Below, piece by piece: positions 52,437 to 62,619 of a DNA stretch of 64,000 nucleotides. Every line of letters starts with the position of its first letter. The first letter of the stretch is position 1. This DNA comes from Methylobacterium planeticum (GTDB taxonomy: Bacteria; Pseudomonadota; Alphaproteobacteria; Rhizobiales; Beijerinckiaceae), in NCBI RefSeq assembly GCF_008806345.1, contig NZ_VZZJ01000007.1, positions 1-64,000 on the forward strand, in the 5' to 3' direction. A model generated the notes under the pieces. The model was given only the letters and a program-made list of their open reading frames with translations, made no database searches and was not told the DNA's origin. The position numbers and the translations under genes were made by a program.

Positions 52437-52778
52437 TTAGCCCAGCGCTCCGCCGCCCGTCACGCCCGCCCCCGTGCCGCACCGCACCCGGCGCGCGGCC
52501 CGCCGCTCGGCCCGGCGGGCCGCGAGGAGGCCGCCGACATCCTCGGCCGGGTGCAGCTGCGCTGCATCCGCGGCGTCCTGCCGGGTCAGGCCGATATCCC
52601 GCAATTCCCGCTCCGACATGGCGCCGAGCTCGGCGAGCAGGCGGCGGTTCTCGGAAAGCCGGGCGAGGAACCGGGCGAGCGCGGCGGCGATCCCCGCGAG
52701 CCCGTGCCGGAGGCGCCCGGCCCGGCCAAGCCGCCCGCCCGCCGCCCGCGATGCCCCGCCTCCCGCTCCGCCGCGCAT
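52437..52778 (-). CDS. DUF1127 domain protein
   Basis: A 113-residue protein starting MRGGAGGG at 52778 with GGAGAC upstream. The DUF1127 helical motif LSENRRLLAELGAMSERELRDIG is clear at about 42-66; it is rich in Arg and Leu and in other alphaproteobacteria such proteins link to stress and small-RNA regulation. Flanked by basic low-complexity tails. The longer frame to 52871 would start with TTG and has no ribosome site. Confidence 0.82.
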   Translation of the reverse strand: MRGGAGGGASRAAGGRLGRAGRLRHGLAGIAAALARFLARLSENRRLLAELGAMSERELRDIGLTRQDAADAAQLHPAEDVGGLLAARRAERRAARRVRCGTGAGVTGGGALG

Positions 52779-53084
52779 GTCCGTCGTCTCCGCTGCGGGG
52801 CGACGATGCGCGTCGGTGCGCCGGGCGGCCAGGGATGGACCCGCACGGTTCGGCGAAACTGTCTGGGTCAATGTTCAGTACGGTTCGGCGCCGGGCCCGA
52901 TCCTGACGCCTCCCGGGCGGCGGCGGGCGCTCGCCGTCGGGGCCCGGCCCCCGCCCTCATGGCTCCCCTGCGTCACCGGGAGTCACCACGTCCGGCAAAT
53001 GTGCTATGGAGGCGCGAGGAGCGGGCGGGTTTCGACCGGCCAGACGGTTGACAGGGGGGGCTCCGCCTCGCCACATCCCGGATC

Positions 53085-54125
53085 ATGAGCGCCGACATCA
53101 CGAATCCCACCGCCCCGGACGGGGCCCACGCTGCCGCGGCACAGGCCGACGGGTCTCAGGTCGCCGGGGCCAAGCCGCCCCTGGAGATCCTGCTGGCCGC
53201 CCCCCGGGGCTTCTGCGCCGGCGTCGTGCGCGCCATCGACGTGGTCGAGCGGGCGCTCGCGATCTACGGCCCCCCCGTCTATGTCCGCCACGAGATCGTC
53301 CACAACAAGTACGTGGTCGAGAGCCTGAAGCGGAAGGGCGCGGTGTTCGTGCGCGAGCTCGACGAGGTGCCGGACGGCTCCGCCCCGGTGATCTTCTCGG
53401 CCCACGGCGTCGCCAAGACGGTGCCGGCCAACGCCGACAGCCGCGGCCTCACCACCATCGACGCGACCTGCCCGCTCGTGACCAAGGTCCACCGCGAGGC
53501 GGAGATCCACCACAAGCGCGGGCGGCACGTCCTCCTCGTCGGCCATTCGGGCCATCCCGAGGTCGTCGGCACCATGGGGCAGTTGCCCAAGGGCTCGATC
53601 ACCCTGGTGGAGGACCTGGAGCAGATCGCCGCCCTGACCCCCGACGACCCGAACAACCTCGCCTGGGTGACGCAGACCACGCTCTCGGTCGACGACACCC
53701 GCCACATCGTCGAGGCCCTCAAGAAGAAGTTCCCGAACATCACCGGGCCGCACAAGGACGACATCTGCTACGCCACCACCAACCGCCAGGAGGCGGTGAA
53801 GCAGATCGCGCCCCTCGTCGACGCCCTGATCGTGGTCGGCTCCTCGAACTCCTCGAACTCGCAGCGCCTGCGCGAGGTCGCCGAGCGCGTCGGCTGCCCG
53901 ATCACCCGCCTGGTGCTGCGCGCCGAGGAGATCGACTGGCCGGCCTTCGAGGGCGTGCGGCGCCTCGGCCTCACCGCCGGGGCCTCCGCCCCCGAGGTGC
54001 TGGTCGAGGAGATCATCGACGCCTTCGCGGCCCGCTACGAGGTCACGGTGGACACGGTCTCGACGGTGGTCGAGGACATGTCCTTCCCGCTGCCCCGGGA
54101 ACTCCGCAGCGAGGCCGCCGAGTAG
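53085..54125 (+). CDS. ispH: 4-hydroxy-3-methylbut-2-enyl diphosphate reductase
   Basis: Last step of the MEP isoprenoid pathway, a [4Fe-4S] enzyme. 346 residues with a 35-residue N-terminal extension before APRGFCAG (Cys44). The second and third cluster cysteines are in DATCPLV and [11 protein letters not shown], and the catalytic region [16 protein letters not shown] is present. A short stretch of Ser/Asn-rich codons ([13 protein letters not shown]) marks the substrate loop. Followed by thrB, an arrangement common in Hyphomicrobiales. Confidence 0.95.
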   Translation: MSADITNPTAPDGAHAAAAQADGSQVAGAKPPLEILLAAPRGFCAGVVRAIDVVERALAIYGPPVYVRHEIVHNKYVVESLKRKGAVFVRELDEVPDGSAPVIFSAHGVAKTVPANADSRGLTTIDATCPLVTKVHREAEIHHKRGRHVLLVGHSGHPEVVGTMGQLPKGSITLVEDLEQIAALTPDDPNNLAWVTQTTLSVDDTRHIVEALKKKFPNITGPHKDDICYATTNRQEAVKQIAPLVDALIVVGSSNSSNSQRLREVAERVGCPITRLVLRAEEIDWPAFEGVRRLGLTAGASAPEVLVEEIIDAFAARYEVTVDTVSTVVEDMSFPLPRELRSEAAE

Positions 54126-54239
54126 GGCGCGGCGCCGCCCCCGGGACCGACGGACTTCGTGCAGGGGCGCCCGGTCGGCGCCCCTTCGTTCGTCGAAGTC
54201 CCGTTCCGCATGAGCCCAGTCCAGAAGGTGAGCGAAGGC

Positions 54240-55205
54240 GTGGCCGTCTACACCGAGGTATCCGACGAGGCGCTCACCGCCTTTCTCACGGCCTACGAGA
54301 TCGGCGGCCTGCTCTCCTACAAGGGCATCGCCGAGGGCGTCGAGAACACCAACTTCTTCCTGCACACCACCGCGGGCTCCTACATCCTCACGCTCTACGA
54401 GAAGCGGGTGCGGGAGGACGACCTGCCGTTCTTCCTCAACCTGATGGCGCATCTGGCGCGCCGCGGGCTCGCCTGCCCGCAGCCGGTGCGCAACCGCGAC
54501 GGCGCGGCGCTCGGGCGCCTGTGCGGGCGCCCGGCCGTGATCGTGAGCTTCCTCGACGGGGTCTCGGTCAAGCATCCGGGGGTCCACCATTGCCGGGCGC
54601 TCGGCGGCGCGCTGGCGAGGCTCCACGCGGCCGGCTCCGATTTCGGGATGGTGCGGGAGAACAACCTCTCGGTCGGCGCCTGGCGCGGGCTGTTCGCGCA
54701 GGCTGGGGCGCAGGCCGACAGCGTCGCGCCGGGCCTCGCCGAGCGCATCCGCGGCGACCTCGCGGTGCTGGAGGCGGGCTGGCCCCGGGGCCTGCCCGGC
54801 GGCGTCATTCACGCGGACCTCTTCACCGACAACGTGTTCTTCATCGGCGACGACCTGTCGGGGCTGATCGACTTCTACTTCGCCTGCACGGACGCCTTCG
54901 CGTACGACCTCGCGATCTGCCTCAACGCCTGGTGCTTCGAGGCGGATGGCCGCTTCCACCGGGACATGGCGGGCGCCCTCATCGCCGGCTACGAGGCGGT
55001 GCGCCCGCTCGCGCCCGCCGAGGTCGCCGCCCTGCCGATCCTGTGCCGGGGCGCGGCGCTGCGCTTCCTGCTGACCCGCCTCGTCGACTGGCTCAACGTG
55101 CCCCCCGGCGCCCTCGTCCAGCCGAAGGACCCGCGCGAATACGACCGCCGCCTGAGCTTCCACCGCACCGCCCGCGACGCGCGCGATTACGGCCGGGCGG
55201 GGTGA
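54240..55205 (+). CDS. thrB: Homoserine kinase
   Basis: ATP-dependent phosphorylation of homoserine in threonine synthesis; the aminoglycoside-phosphotransferase-like (type II) enzyme of alphaproteobacteria. 321 residues from a GTG at 54240 (VAVYTEVSDEAL, the family N-terminus); an ATG at 54210 would add 10. Typical features are SYKGIAEGVENTNFFLHT, the catalytic VIHADLFTDNVFF (His, Asp, Asn) and IDFYFACTDAFAYDLAI. Sits 114 bases after ispH. Confidence 0.94.
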   Translation: MAVYTEVSDEALTAFLTAYEIGGLLSYKGIAEGVENTNFFLHTTAGSYILTLYEKRVREDDLPFFLNLMAHLARRGLACPQPVRNRDGAALGRLCGRPAVIVSFLDGVSVKHPGVHHCRALGGALARLHAAGSDFGMVRENNLSVGAWRGLFAQAGAQADSVAPGLAERIRGDLAVLEAGWPRGLPGGVIHADLFTDNVFFIGDDLSGLIDFYFACTDAFAYDLAICLNAWCFEADGRFHRDMAGALIAGYEAVRPLAPAEVAALPILCRGAALRFLLTRLVDWLNVPPGALVQPKDPREYDRRLSFHRTARDARDYGRAG

Positions 55206-55231
55206 GGGGCCGGGGCCCGCGCGCGCGCCGG

Positions 55232-55283
55232 CCCCTTCAAAGCCCCTTCAAAGCCCCTTCAAAGCCCCTTCAAAGCCCCTTCA
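55232..55283. repeat. 11-bp tandem repeat between thrB and peroxiredoxin genes
   Basis: Unit CCCCTTCAAAG in four perfect copies plus a fifth partial one, in the 75-base gap between two convergent stop codons; the last unit reaches the peroxiredoxin stop. It is not palindromic and does not form a hairpin, so it is not an intrinsic terminator. Simple tandem repeats like this are prone to slippage. Confidence 0.9.
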
Positions 55284-55763
55284 GATCACCTTCAGCAGCG
55301 CCTCGGCGCCGGAGGCTTCGGCCTTGGAGGGGGATTCCTCGATGTTGAGGTTGCGCACGACGCCGTCCTCGATCAGCGCCGAGTAGCGCTTCGAGCGGAT
55401 GCCGAGGCCGAAGCCGGTGCCGTCCATCTCGAGGCCGGTGGCCTTGGCGAAGTCGGCGTTGCCGTCGGCCAGGAACTCGATGCCCTCGGCGCCGGAGGCC
55501 TTGGACCAGGCATCGAGCACGAACACGTCGTTGACGGCGGTGACCGCCACCGCGTCGATGCCCCGGGCCTTGATCTCGGCGAGCTTGGCGACGAAGCCCG
55601 GCAGGTGGTTGCGGTGGCAGCTCGGCGTGAAGGCGCCCGGCACGCCGACGAGCACGACGCGGCGGCCCTTGAAGACGTCGTCCGTGGTGCGGGCCTGCGG
55701 GCCGTCCGGGCCGTTCACGCGGAAGGTCGCCTGGGGCAGGTGGTCGCCAACCTGAATCGTCAT
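55281..55763 (-). CDS. Peroxiredoxin (Prx5-type)
   Basis: Thiol-dependent peroxidase of 160 residues. The peroxidatic cysteine is Cys49 in VPGAFTPSC; the fold continues with VNDVFVLDAWSKA, typical of Prx5/AhpE-like one- or two-Cys enzymes. No further cysteine is present, so it is a 1-Cys form that would rely on an external thiol such as glutaredoxin. Start at 55763 with GAGGAGACAG upstream; longer frames start with an Arg-rich shadow. Confidence 0.92.
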   Translation of the reverse strand: MTIQVGDHLPQATFRVNGPDGPQARTTDDVFKGRRVVLVGVPGAFTPSCHRNHLPGFVAKLAEIKARGIDAVAVTAVNDVFVLDAWSKASGAEGIEFLADGNADFAKATGLEMDGTGFGLGIRSKRYSALIEDGVVRNLNIEESPSKAEASGAEALLKVI

Positions 55764-55963
55764 CCGCTGTCTCCTCGGTCGCCGGCCGCCGCGGCGGCCT
55801 CTCCGCCGGCATGCGCGCCGCGGGCTGAAGGGTGCGGCCCGTCTAGCGTGGCCGCTGGCGCCTGTCGAGGCGAGAGACCCGGGCCGAGGGCGCTGCACCA
55901 CGCCGCACAAGGGTGGGGGAGGGCGCTTTGCGCGCTGGACAACGCATCCGGGGGGCGTAGCAT

Positions 55964-56572
55964 ATGGGCATGGAGAACCCGCGCCACGGCGACACTGCCT
56001 TCCTCGACGGCCAGTTCCTGGTGGCGATGCCGGGGCTGACGGATTCCCGCTTCGCCCGGTCCGTGATCTACGTCTGCGCCCATTCGGCGGACGGCGCCAT
56101 GGGCATCATCGTCAACAAGCCCGTGACCGACCTCTCGATGCCCGACCTCCTGGTCCAGCTCGACGTGGCGCCCGAGGCGGACGCGATCCGCCTGCGCGAG
56201 CGCGTCGGCCACATGCCGGTGCTGATGGGCGGCCCCGTCGAGGGCAAGCGCGGCTTCGTGCTGCACACCGACGATTTCCACATCGACCAGTCGACGCTGA
56301 TCATCGACGACGGCATCTGCCTCACCGCCACGGTCGAGATCCTGCGCGCCATCGCCAACGGCGACGGGCCGGCGAGCGCCGTGCTGGCGCTCGGCTATGC
56401 CGGCTGGCAGGCGGGGCAGCTCGAGAGCGAGATCATGGCCAATGGCTGGCTCAACTGCCCGGCCGATCCGGAGCTGATCTTCCACCCGGCCCTCGACGCG
56501 AAGTACGAGCGGATCCTGCGCAGCAACGGCATCGACCCGGCCATGCTGTCGTTGAGCGCCGGGCGCGCCTGA
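55964..56572 (+). CDS. YqgE/AlgH family protein
   Basis: A 202-residue protein of the UPF0301/YqgE family, often near oxidative-stress or envelope genes, of unknown biochemical role. Expected motifs [21 protein letters not shown] and MGIIVNKPV are present (residues about 13-50) with FVLHTDDF in the middle. Divergent from the peroxiredoxin gene. ATG at 55964 (another at 55970). Confidence 0.9.
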   Translation: MGMENPRHGDTAFLDGQFLVAMPGLTDSRFARSVIYVCAHSADGAMGIIVNKPVTDLSMPDLLVQLDVAPEADAIRLRERVGHMPVLMGGPVEGKRGFVLHTDDFHIDQSTLIIDDGICLTATVEILRAIANGDGPASAVLALGYAGWQAGQLESEIMANGWLNCPADPELIFHPALDAKYERILRSNGIDPAMLSLSAGRA

Positions 56573-56646
56573 GCGGGCGCCGTCTCGCCGTCGCACACCC
56601 CCGCCGCCGGCGCACCCCGAAGGACGCCCGACGCCTCCTCCCGCGC

Positions 56647-57639
56647 CTATTCGCCCATCGGCGGCGCGCCGACCGCGTCGGGGTTCATGCCCTCGACCGG
56701 GGGCTTGCGCCGGACCGGGCGCGGGGCCGCCGAGGCGGTGGGGGCGGCGCCCGGGGTGACGCCGAGGCGGGTCGCCAGGGCGATCGCCCGGGCCTCGGAG
56801 AAGCGCAGGTGGCAGAAGCCGTGCGCGCCCTCGCGGGCATAGGTGCGGCAGACCTGCTCGCGGTCGGAGGAGAAGGCGGCCTGCTCGGTGACGATCGGGC
56901 GGACGTCCTCCCGGCGGGCGCGCTGGGTCATCAGCTTGTAATTGTCCCGCACCGCCTTGTCGGCGATGCCCCGGGCGGTGTCGAACTCGGCCGAACGCGG
57001 GATCAGGCCCGCCGCCGCCGGCCCCCACAGGCCGCGCGGCGTCGTGGCGCAATCCTGGGCCGAGAAGGTGCAGACCGGGTTGCCGCCGAGCGGCGTCACC
57101 AGCACGCCGCCCTCCAGCACCTCGAAGCGGAGCGGGCACTCGGCCGCGGCGGCCTCGAAGCGCCCGACCCCCTCGGGCCGTCCCTCGGAGGTCAGGGTCA
57201 GGGGCTTGCCGCCGTTGAGCGGCACCGAGCAGGATTCCGTCGGCTGCGAGACCTTGGTGCCCGGCAGCGTCAGGCGCGCCGTCATGGCGGTGCCGGCCCG
57301 CTCGAGCTTGAGCGAGCCGTTCAGCCCGTTGAGCAGGAGGTCCTGACCCAGCACGTTGTCGTCGCCGGGCGCCTTCAGCACCACGGGCTTCGGGGGCGCG
57401 GCCGGCCGGGGCGCCTCGGCGCCCGGCTCGCCGGGGACGCCGGGGGGCAGCGGCGCGCCGGGCTCCGGCACGCCCTGGGGCGGCGCCTGGGGCACGCCGC
57501 GCGGCGGCACCGGGGGCTTGGCCGCGCGACCGATCCCGAACAGTTCCTCGAAGAAGTTCTGCGCGGCGGCTGCCTGGGGCAGGGCGGCGAGGACGGCGAG
57601 CGCGAGGAGCGGGGGAACGAGAACGCGGATCGGACGCAT
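56647..57639 (-). CDS. Exported hypothetical protein with Pro/Gly-rich linker
   Basis: A 330-residue secreted protein. The start at 57639 (MRPIRVLVPPLL) gives a clear signal peptide ending AAAAQ; longer frames lose it. Residues about 38-82 are a Pro/Gly/Ala-rich linker, 85-190 a b-rich domain (LNGLNGSLKLER...CSVPLNGGKPLTL with two Cys, then CPLRFEVLEGGV), and 215-300 a helical domain with QVCRTYAREGAHGFCHLRFSEAR. Four further Cys suggest disulfides in the periplasm. No family recognised. Confidence 0.7.
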   Translation of the reverse strand: MRPIRVLVPPLLALAVLAALPQAAAAQNFFEELFGIGRAAKPPVPPRGVPQAPPQGVPEPGAPLPPGVPGEPGAEAPRPAAPPKPVVLKAPGDDNVLGQDLLLNGLNGSLKLERAGTAMTARLTLPGTKVSQPTESCSVPLNGGKPLTLTSEGRPEGVGRFEAAAAECPLRFEVLEGGVLVTPLGGNPVCTFSAQDCATTPRGLWGPAAAGLIPRSAEFDTARGIADKAVRDNYKLMTQRARREDVRPIVTEQAAFSSDREQVCRTYAREGAHGFCHLRFSEARAIALATRLGVTPGAAPTASAAPRPVRRKPPVEGMNPDAVGAPPMGE

Positions 57640-57860
57640 CGAGTCTTTCGAGCCGGAGAGCCTGGACGGATGCTGCCGGAACCGGGTTCCGCCGGCAGGA
57701 TCGTCGGTTCCCCCCGAGTGTAGCACGCGATCGATGGCGCGGGCGTGGCGGCTCGGCAACAAAATCGCCGGGCGGATCGTGGGAAAAGCGGCGCCGCGGC
57801 CGGCGAACCGTCAGATCTCTCAGGAGGATAGCGTGCTCGGTGCGGAACCGCCTGCTTCGC

Positions 57861-57889
57861 CTTGCGAGCCCGCATGGACCTTCTTATAT
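57861..57889 (+). promoter_or_regulatory. Sigma-32 (RpoH) promoter of dnaK
   Basis: CTTG (57861-57864) and CTTATAT (57883-57889) are separated by 18 bases, matching the alphaproteobacterial heat-shock promoter (CTTG, 17-18 bases, CYTATNT) at every fixed position. Start of transcription would be near 57896, leaving a 135-base leader before the dnaK ATG. Confidence 0.8.
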
Positions 57890-58031
57890 CCGGCGAAGCG
57901 CGGGATTAAGCACCGGATTGAGCCGTTTCCGGTGCCGGTTCCGCCCTCACAATTCCATTCCGCACCGCCATGGGCCGAGCTGCTTCGGGGCTCGGCGGTC
58001 TGCTTGATCAGAACAACAGAGGGATCCCACC

Positions 58032-59948
<1,917 letters not shown>

Positions 59949-59962
59949 GGCTTGCTTTCTGC

Positions 59963-59992
59963 GCGCGGGCCCGGAGAGATCCGGGCCCGCGC
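59963..59992 (+). terminator. 13-bp hairpin with GAGA loop between dnaK and dnaJ
   Basis: A perfect 13-bp stem (arms 59963-59975 and 59980-59992) closed by GAGA, a GNRA-type tetraloop, 14 bases after the dnaK stop. No T run follows. In several alphaproteobacteria a similar structure sits between these genes and lowers dnaJ expression relative to dnaK, by termination or by protecting the 3-prime end of the dnaK message. Confidence 0.7.
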
Positions 59993-60068
59993 CTCGTCGC
60001 GCGATGACGGCACGCTCCCCGGGCACAGCCCCGGGGATCGGCCTATTTGAGGACCTTGGGGCCGGGGA

Positions 60069-61223
60069 ATGTCGAAGCGGGACTATTACGAGATCCTGGG
60101 CGTCTCAAAGACCGCGTCGGACGGTGAGATGAAGGTGGCCTTCCGCAAGCTGGCCATGTCCTTCCATCCGGACCGGAATCCCGGCGACAAGGAAGCCGAG
60201 ATCAAGTTCAAGGAGCTGAACGAGGCCTATCAGTGCCTCTCGGACGGCCAGAAGCGCGCGGCCTACGACCGCTTCGGCCACGCGGCGTTCAGCCAGGGCG
60301 GTGCGGGCGGACCCGGATTCGGCAACGAGTTCGGGGACTTCATGTCCGACATCTTCGACAATTTCTTCGGCGACGGGCGCGGCCAGCCCGGACGCGGCGG
60401 GCGCCCCGGACAGCCCGGCCGCGAGCGCGGCGCGGACCTGCGCTACAACCTCGAGATCTCCCTCGAGGAGGCCTTCACCGGCAAGGCCGAGACCATCAAG
60501 ATCCCGACCTCGGTCACCTGCGAGGTCTGCGCCGGCTCCGGCGCCAAGGCCGGCTCGAAGCCGCGCACCTGCCCGACCTGCGCGGGCTACGGCCGGGTGC
60601 GCGCCGCGCAGGGGTTCTTCGCCATCGAGCGGACCTGCCCGAACTGCCACGGGCGCGGCGAGGTGATCGACGACCCCTGCGGCAATTGCGGGGGCGCGGG
60701 CCGCGTCAGCCGCGAGCGCACCCTCTCGATCAACGTGCCGGCGGGGGTCGATGACGGCCTGCGCATCCGGCTCGCGGGGGAGGGCGAGAGCGGCCAGCGC
60801 GGCGGCCCCTCGGGGGACCTCTACGTCTTCCTCTCGATCAAGCCGCACGAGTTCTTCCAGCGCGACGGGGCGGACCTGTTCTGCCGCGTGCCGATCTCGA
60901 TGGTCACCGCGGCGCTCTCGGGGGAGATCACCGTGCCGGTGATCGACGGCTCGCAGACGCAGGTGCGCATCCCGGCCGGCACCCAGACCGCCAAGCAGTT
61001 CCGCATCAAGGGCAAGGGCATGCCGGTCCTGCGCGCGCGCGACGTCGGCGACCTCTACATCCAAGTCTTCGTCGAGACCCCGCAGAACCTGACCAAGCGC
61101 CAGCGCGAGCTGCTGCAGGAATTCGACCAGACCGCCTCGGACGAGAACCACCCGGAGAGCGCCGGCTTCTTCTCGAAAGTGCGCGACTTCTTCGACGGCC
61201 TGAGCGGGTCGGCGCGCACCTGA
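60069..61223 (+). CDS. dnaJ: Chaperone protein DnaJ (Hsp40)
   Basis: Co-chaperone that stimulates DnaK, 384 residues. J domain (1-70) with HPD ([10 protein letters not shown]), a Gly/Phe-rich region (about 75-125) and the zinc region with four CXXCXGXG motifs: [24 protein letters not shown] and CGNCGGAG; then the C-terminal client-binding domains. ATG at 60069 has GGGGCCGGGG-like purine-rich sequence upstream. 120 bases after dnaK. Confidence 0.97.
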   Translation: MSKRDYYEILGVSKTASDGEMKVAFRKLAMSFHPDRNPGDKEAEIKFKELNEAYQCLSDGQKRAAYDRFGHAAFSQGGAGGPGFGNEFGDFMSDIFDNFFGDGRGQPGRGGRPGQPGRERGADLRYNLEISLEEAFTGKAETIKIPTSVTCEVCAGSGAKAGSKPRTCPTCAGYGRVRAAQGFFAIERTCPNCHGRGEVIDDPCGNCGGAGRVSRERTLSINVPAGVDDGLRIRLAGEGESGQRGGPSGDLYVFLSIKPHEFFQRDGADLFCRVPISMVTAALSGEITVPVIDGSQTQVRIPAGTQTAKQFRIKGKGMPVLRARDVGDLYIQVFVETPQNLTKRQRELLQEFDQTASDENHPESAGFFSKVRDFFDGLSGSART

Positions 61224-61315
61224 GGGGCCCGGGGCCGAAACCCCGGATCGTTTCGCCCCGCGGCCGGTTATGGTTCTGGTGCCACCCCGGCGGCCCGGTC
61301 GTTGGGGCGCGGCGC

Positions 61316-61344
61316 GCGGCGGTGGTGCTATGCACAGCCGCCGC
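61316..61344 (+). repeat. Hairpin element, copy 2
   Basis: GCGGCGG (61316-61322) and CCGCCGC (61338-61344) with an inner GTGC / GCAC pair (61325-61328 and 61332-61335). TTGACT at 61346-61351 follows, which could be the -35 of the next gene. It matches the element at 15044-15069. Confidence 0.45.
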
Positions 61345-61412
61345 CTTGACTGTAAGAAGGCTTTCGTCGTCTAGCCTATCCCATCCACCCGTCGATACGA
61401 GGGACTTCGGTC

Positions 61413-62048
61413 TTGCCGCCGTTACGTCGTTCCCGCGCGAAAGCCTTGGCTGCAACCGGTGTGGTGCGGGAGCGGCGCGACCCGTTGGAGGACGAGGCGC
61501 GGTTCCTGCGCTCGTGGTTCGAGCGCCCCCTCGTCACCGGGGCGGTGACGCCCTCGGGCCGGATGCTCGCCCGCACCATGGCCTCCTATGTCGACCCGCG
61601 CCTGAGCGGCTCCGTGGTCGAGCTCGGCCCGGGCACCGGCCCGGTGACGGAGGCGCTGATCCGGCGCGGCGTCGCGCAGGAGCGCCTCGTCCTCGTCGAG
61701 TTCAACCCGGATTTCTGCGAGTTGCTGCGCCGCCGCTTCCCGCGGGCCACGGTGGTGCGGGGCGACGCCTACAACATGCGCGAGACGCTGGCCGGCACCC
61801 TGTCCGAGCCCGCCGCCGCCACGATCTCGAGCCTGCCGCTCTTCACCAAGCCCCTGGAGCAGCGCCTCGAGCTCCTGAACTCGGCCCACGACCTGATGCT
61901 CCCGAGCGCCCCCTTCGTGCAGTTCACCTACGCGGTGGTGCCGCCGATCCCGGCCCGCTGCCAGTCCGGCAGCTACACCGCGAGCGGCTCCAACCGGGTC
62001 TGGCTGAACCTGCCCCCGGCGCGCGTCTGGGCCTACCGCCGTCCCTGA
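61413..62048 (+). CDS. Phospholipid N-methyltransferase-like SAM enzyme (PmtA type)
   Basis: A 211-residue SAM-dependent methyltransferase similar to the phosphatidylethanolamine N-methyltransferase group that makes phosphatidylcholine, and to rRNA adenine dimethyltransferases. The SAM site VVELGPGTGPVTEAL is at about 68-82, followed by an acidic strand (LVLVEFNPDF) and ISSLPLFTKP at about 139. The N-terminal FLRSWFERPLVTGAVTPSG is typical of PmtA. The start is a TTG at 61413 with GAGGGAC upstream; a GTG at 61461 is the alternative. Membrane lipid role inferred. Confidence 0.82.
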   Translation: MPPLRRSRAKALAATGVVRERRDPLEDEARFLRSWFERPLVTGAVTPSGRMLARTMASYVDPRLSGSVVELGPGTGPVTEALIRRGVAQERLVLVEFNPDFCELLRRRFPRATVVRGDAYNMRETLAGTLSEPAAATISSLPLFTKPLEQRLELLNSAHDLMLPSAPFVQFTYAVVPPIPARCQSGSYTASGSNRVWLNLPPARVWAYRRP

Positions 62049-62181
62049 CGGCCGGGCCTCGCCCGACCCGCTCAAGCTGAACGGGACGCGCCCCGCCTCC
62101 GTCAGGGTGCATTCATGCGTTGCGGCCTAACCCTGTTCCCGATGCCGGCCGTCCCCGCCGGCGCGTTGAGCAGGAGTTCGC

Positions 62182-62243
62182 CCGTGTCCGTCACGACCAT
62201 GTCTGTCACGCCCGTGTCCGCCACGCCCGTGTCCGCCAGGCCC
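62182..62243 (+). repeat. 15-bp tandem repeat with alternating start codons
   Basis: Four degenerate copies of a 15-base unit directly upstream of and in frame with the His-rich gene, encoding pentapeptides of the form [V/M]S[V/A][T/R][T/P]. Each unit begins with GTG or ATG, and the unit length is a multiple of three, so every copy offers an in-frame start. Confidence 0.7.
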
Positions 62244-62549
62244 ATGAGCACGCGCTGGTCCGCCCGCGTCCGGATCCTGGCCGCGGCCCTCGCGCTCGCC
62301 GGCGGCCTCGTGGCCGCCGCGCCCCGCGCCGAGGCCGCCCCCGTCGCGCCCTCCGCCGCCGTCGCGGACAGCGCCGAGACCGGCATCATCGCGGTGCGCG
62401 GCGGCCACGGCTGGGGTCACCATCACCACCACCATCGCGGCTGGGGGCATCGCCACCACGGCTGGGGCCACCGGCATCACGGCTGGGGTCATCGCCACCA
62501 TGGCTGGGGCCACCGGCACCACCATCACCACCACCGCGGCCGCTGGTAG
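62244..62549 (+). CDS. Exported histidine-rich protein
   Basis: A 101-residue exported protein. The ATG at 62244 gives a standard signal peptide (MSTRWSARVRILAAALALA..., cleavage near AEA-AP); the frame runs open upstream to 62115 through the 15-bp repeats, so earlier starts are possible. After cleavage the C-terminal part is built of GWGHRHH repeats between two runs of six His. Such proteins bind nickel, copper or zinc in the periplasm; a metal storage or tolerance role is inferred. Common in Methylobacterium-type genomes as small, fast-changing genes. Confidence 0.72.
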   Translation: MSTRWSARVRILAAALALAGGLVAAAPRAEAAPVAPSAAVADSAETGIIAVRGGHGWGHHHHHHRGWGHRHHGWGHRHHGWGHRHHGWGHRHHHHHHRGRW

Positions 62550-62619
62550 TCGCCAGCACCGGGCCGGCCGCGGCGCGCAGGGGCCTCTCCCGGACGGGGG
62601 AGGGCGCGCGCGCCGCGCC

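Noticed and set aside
55232..55283. Possible terminator
   Set aside because: The unit is not self-complementary and forms no stem.
62115..62243. Longer start of the His-rich gene at 62115
   Set aside because: It would put the signal peptide more than 40 residues from the N-terminus; kept only as an alternative.
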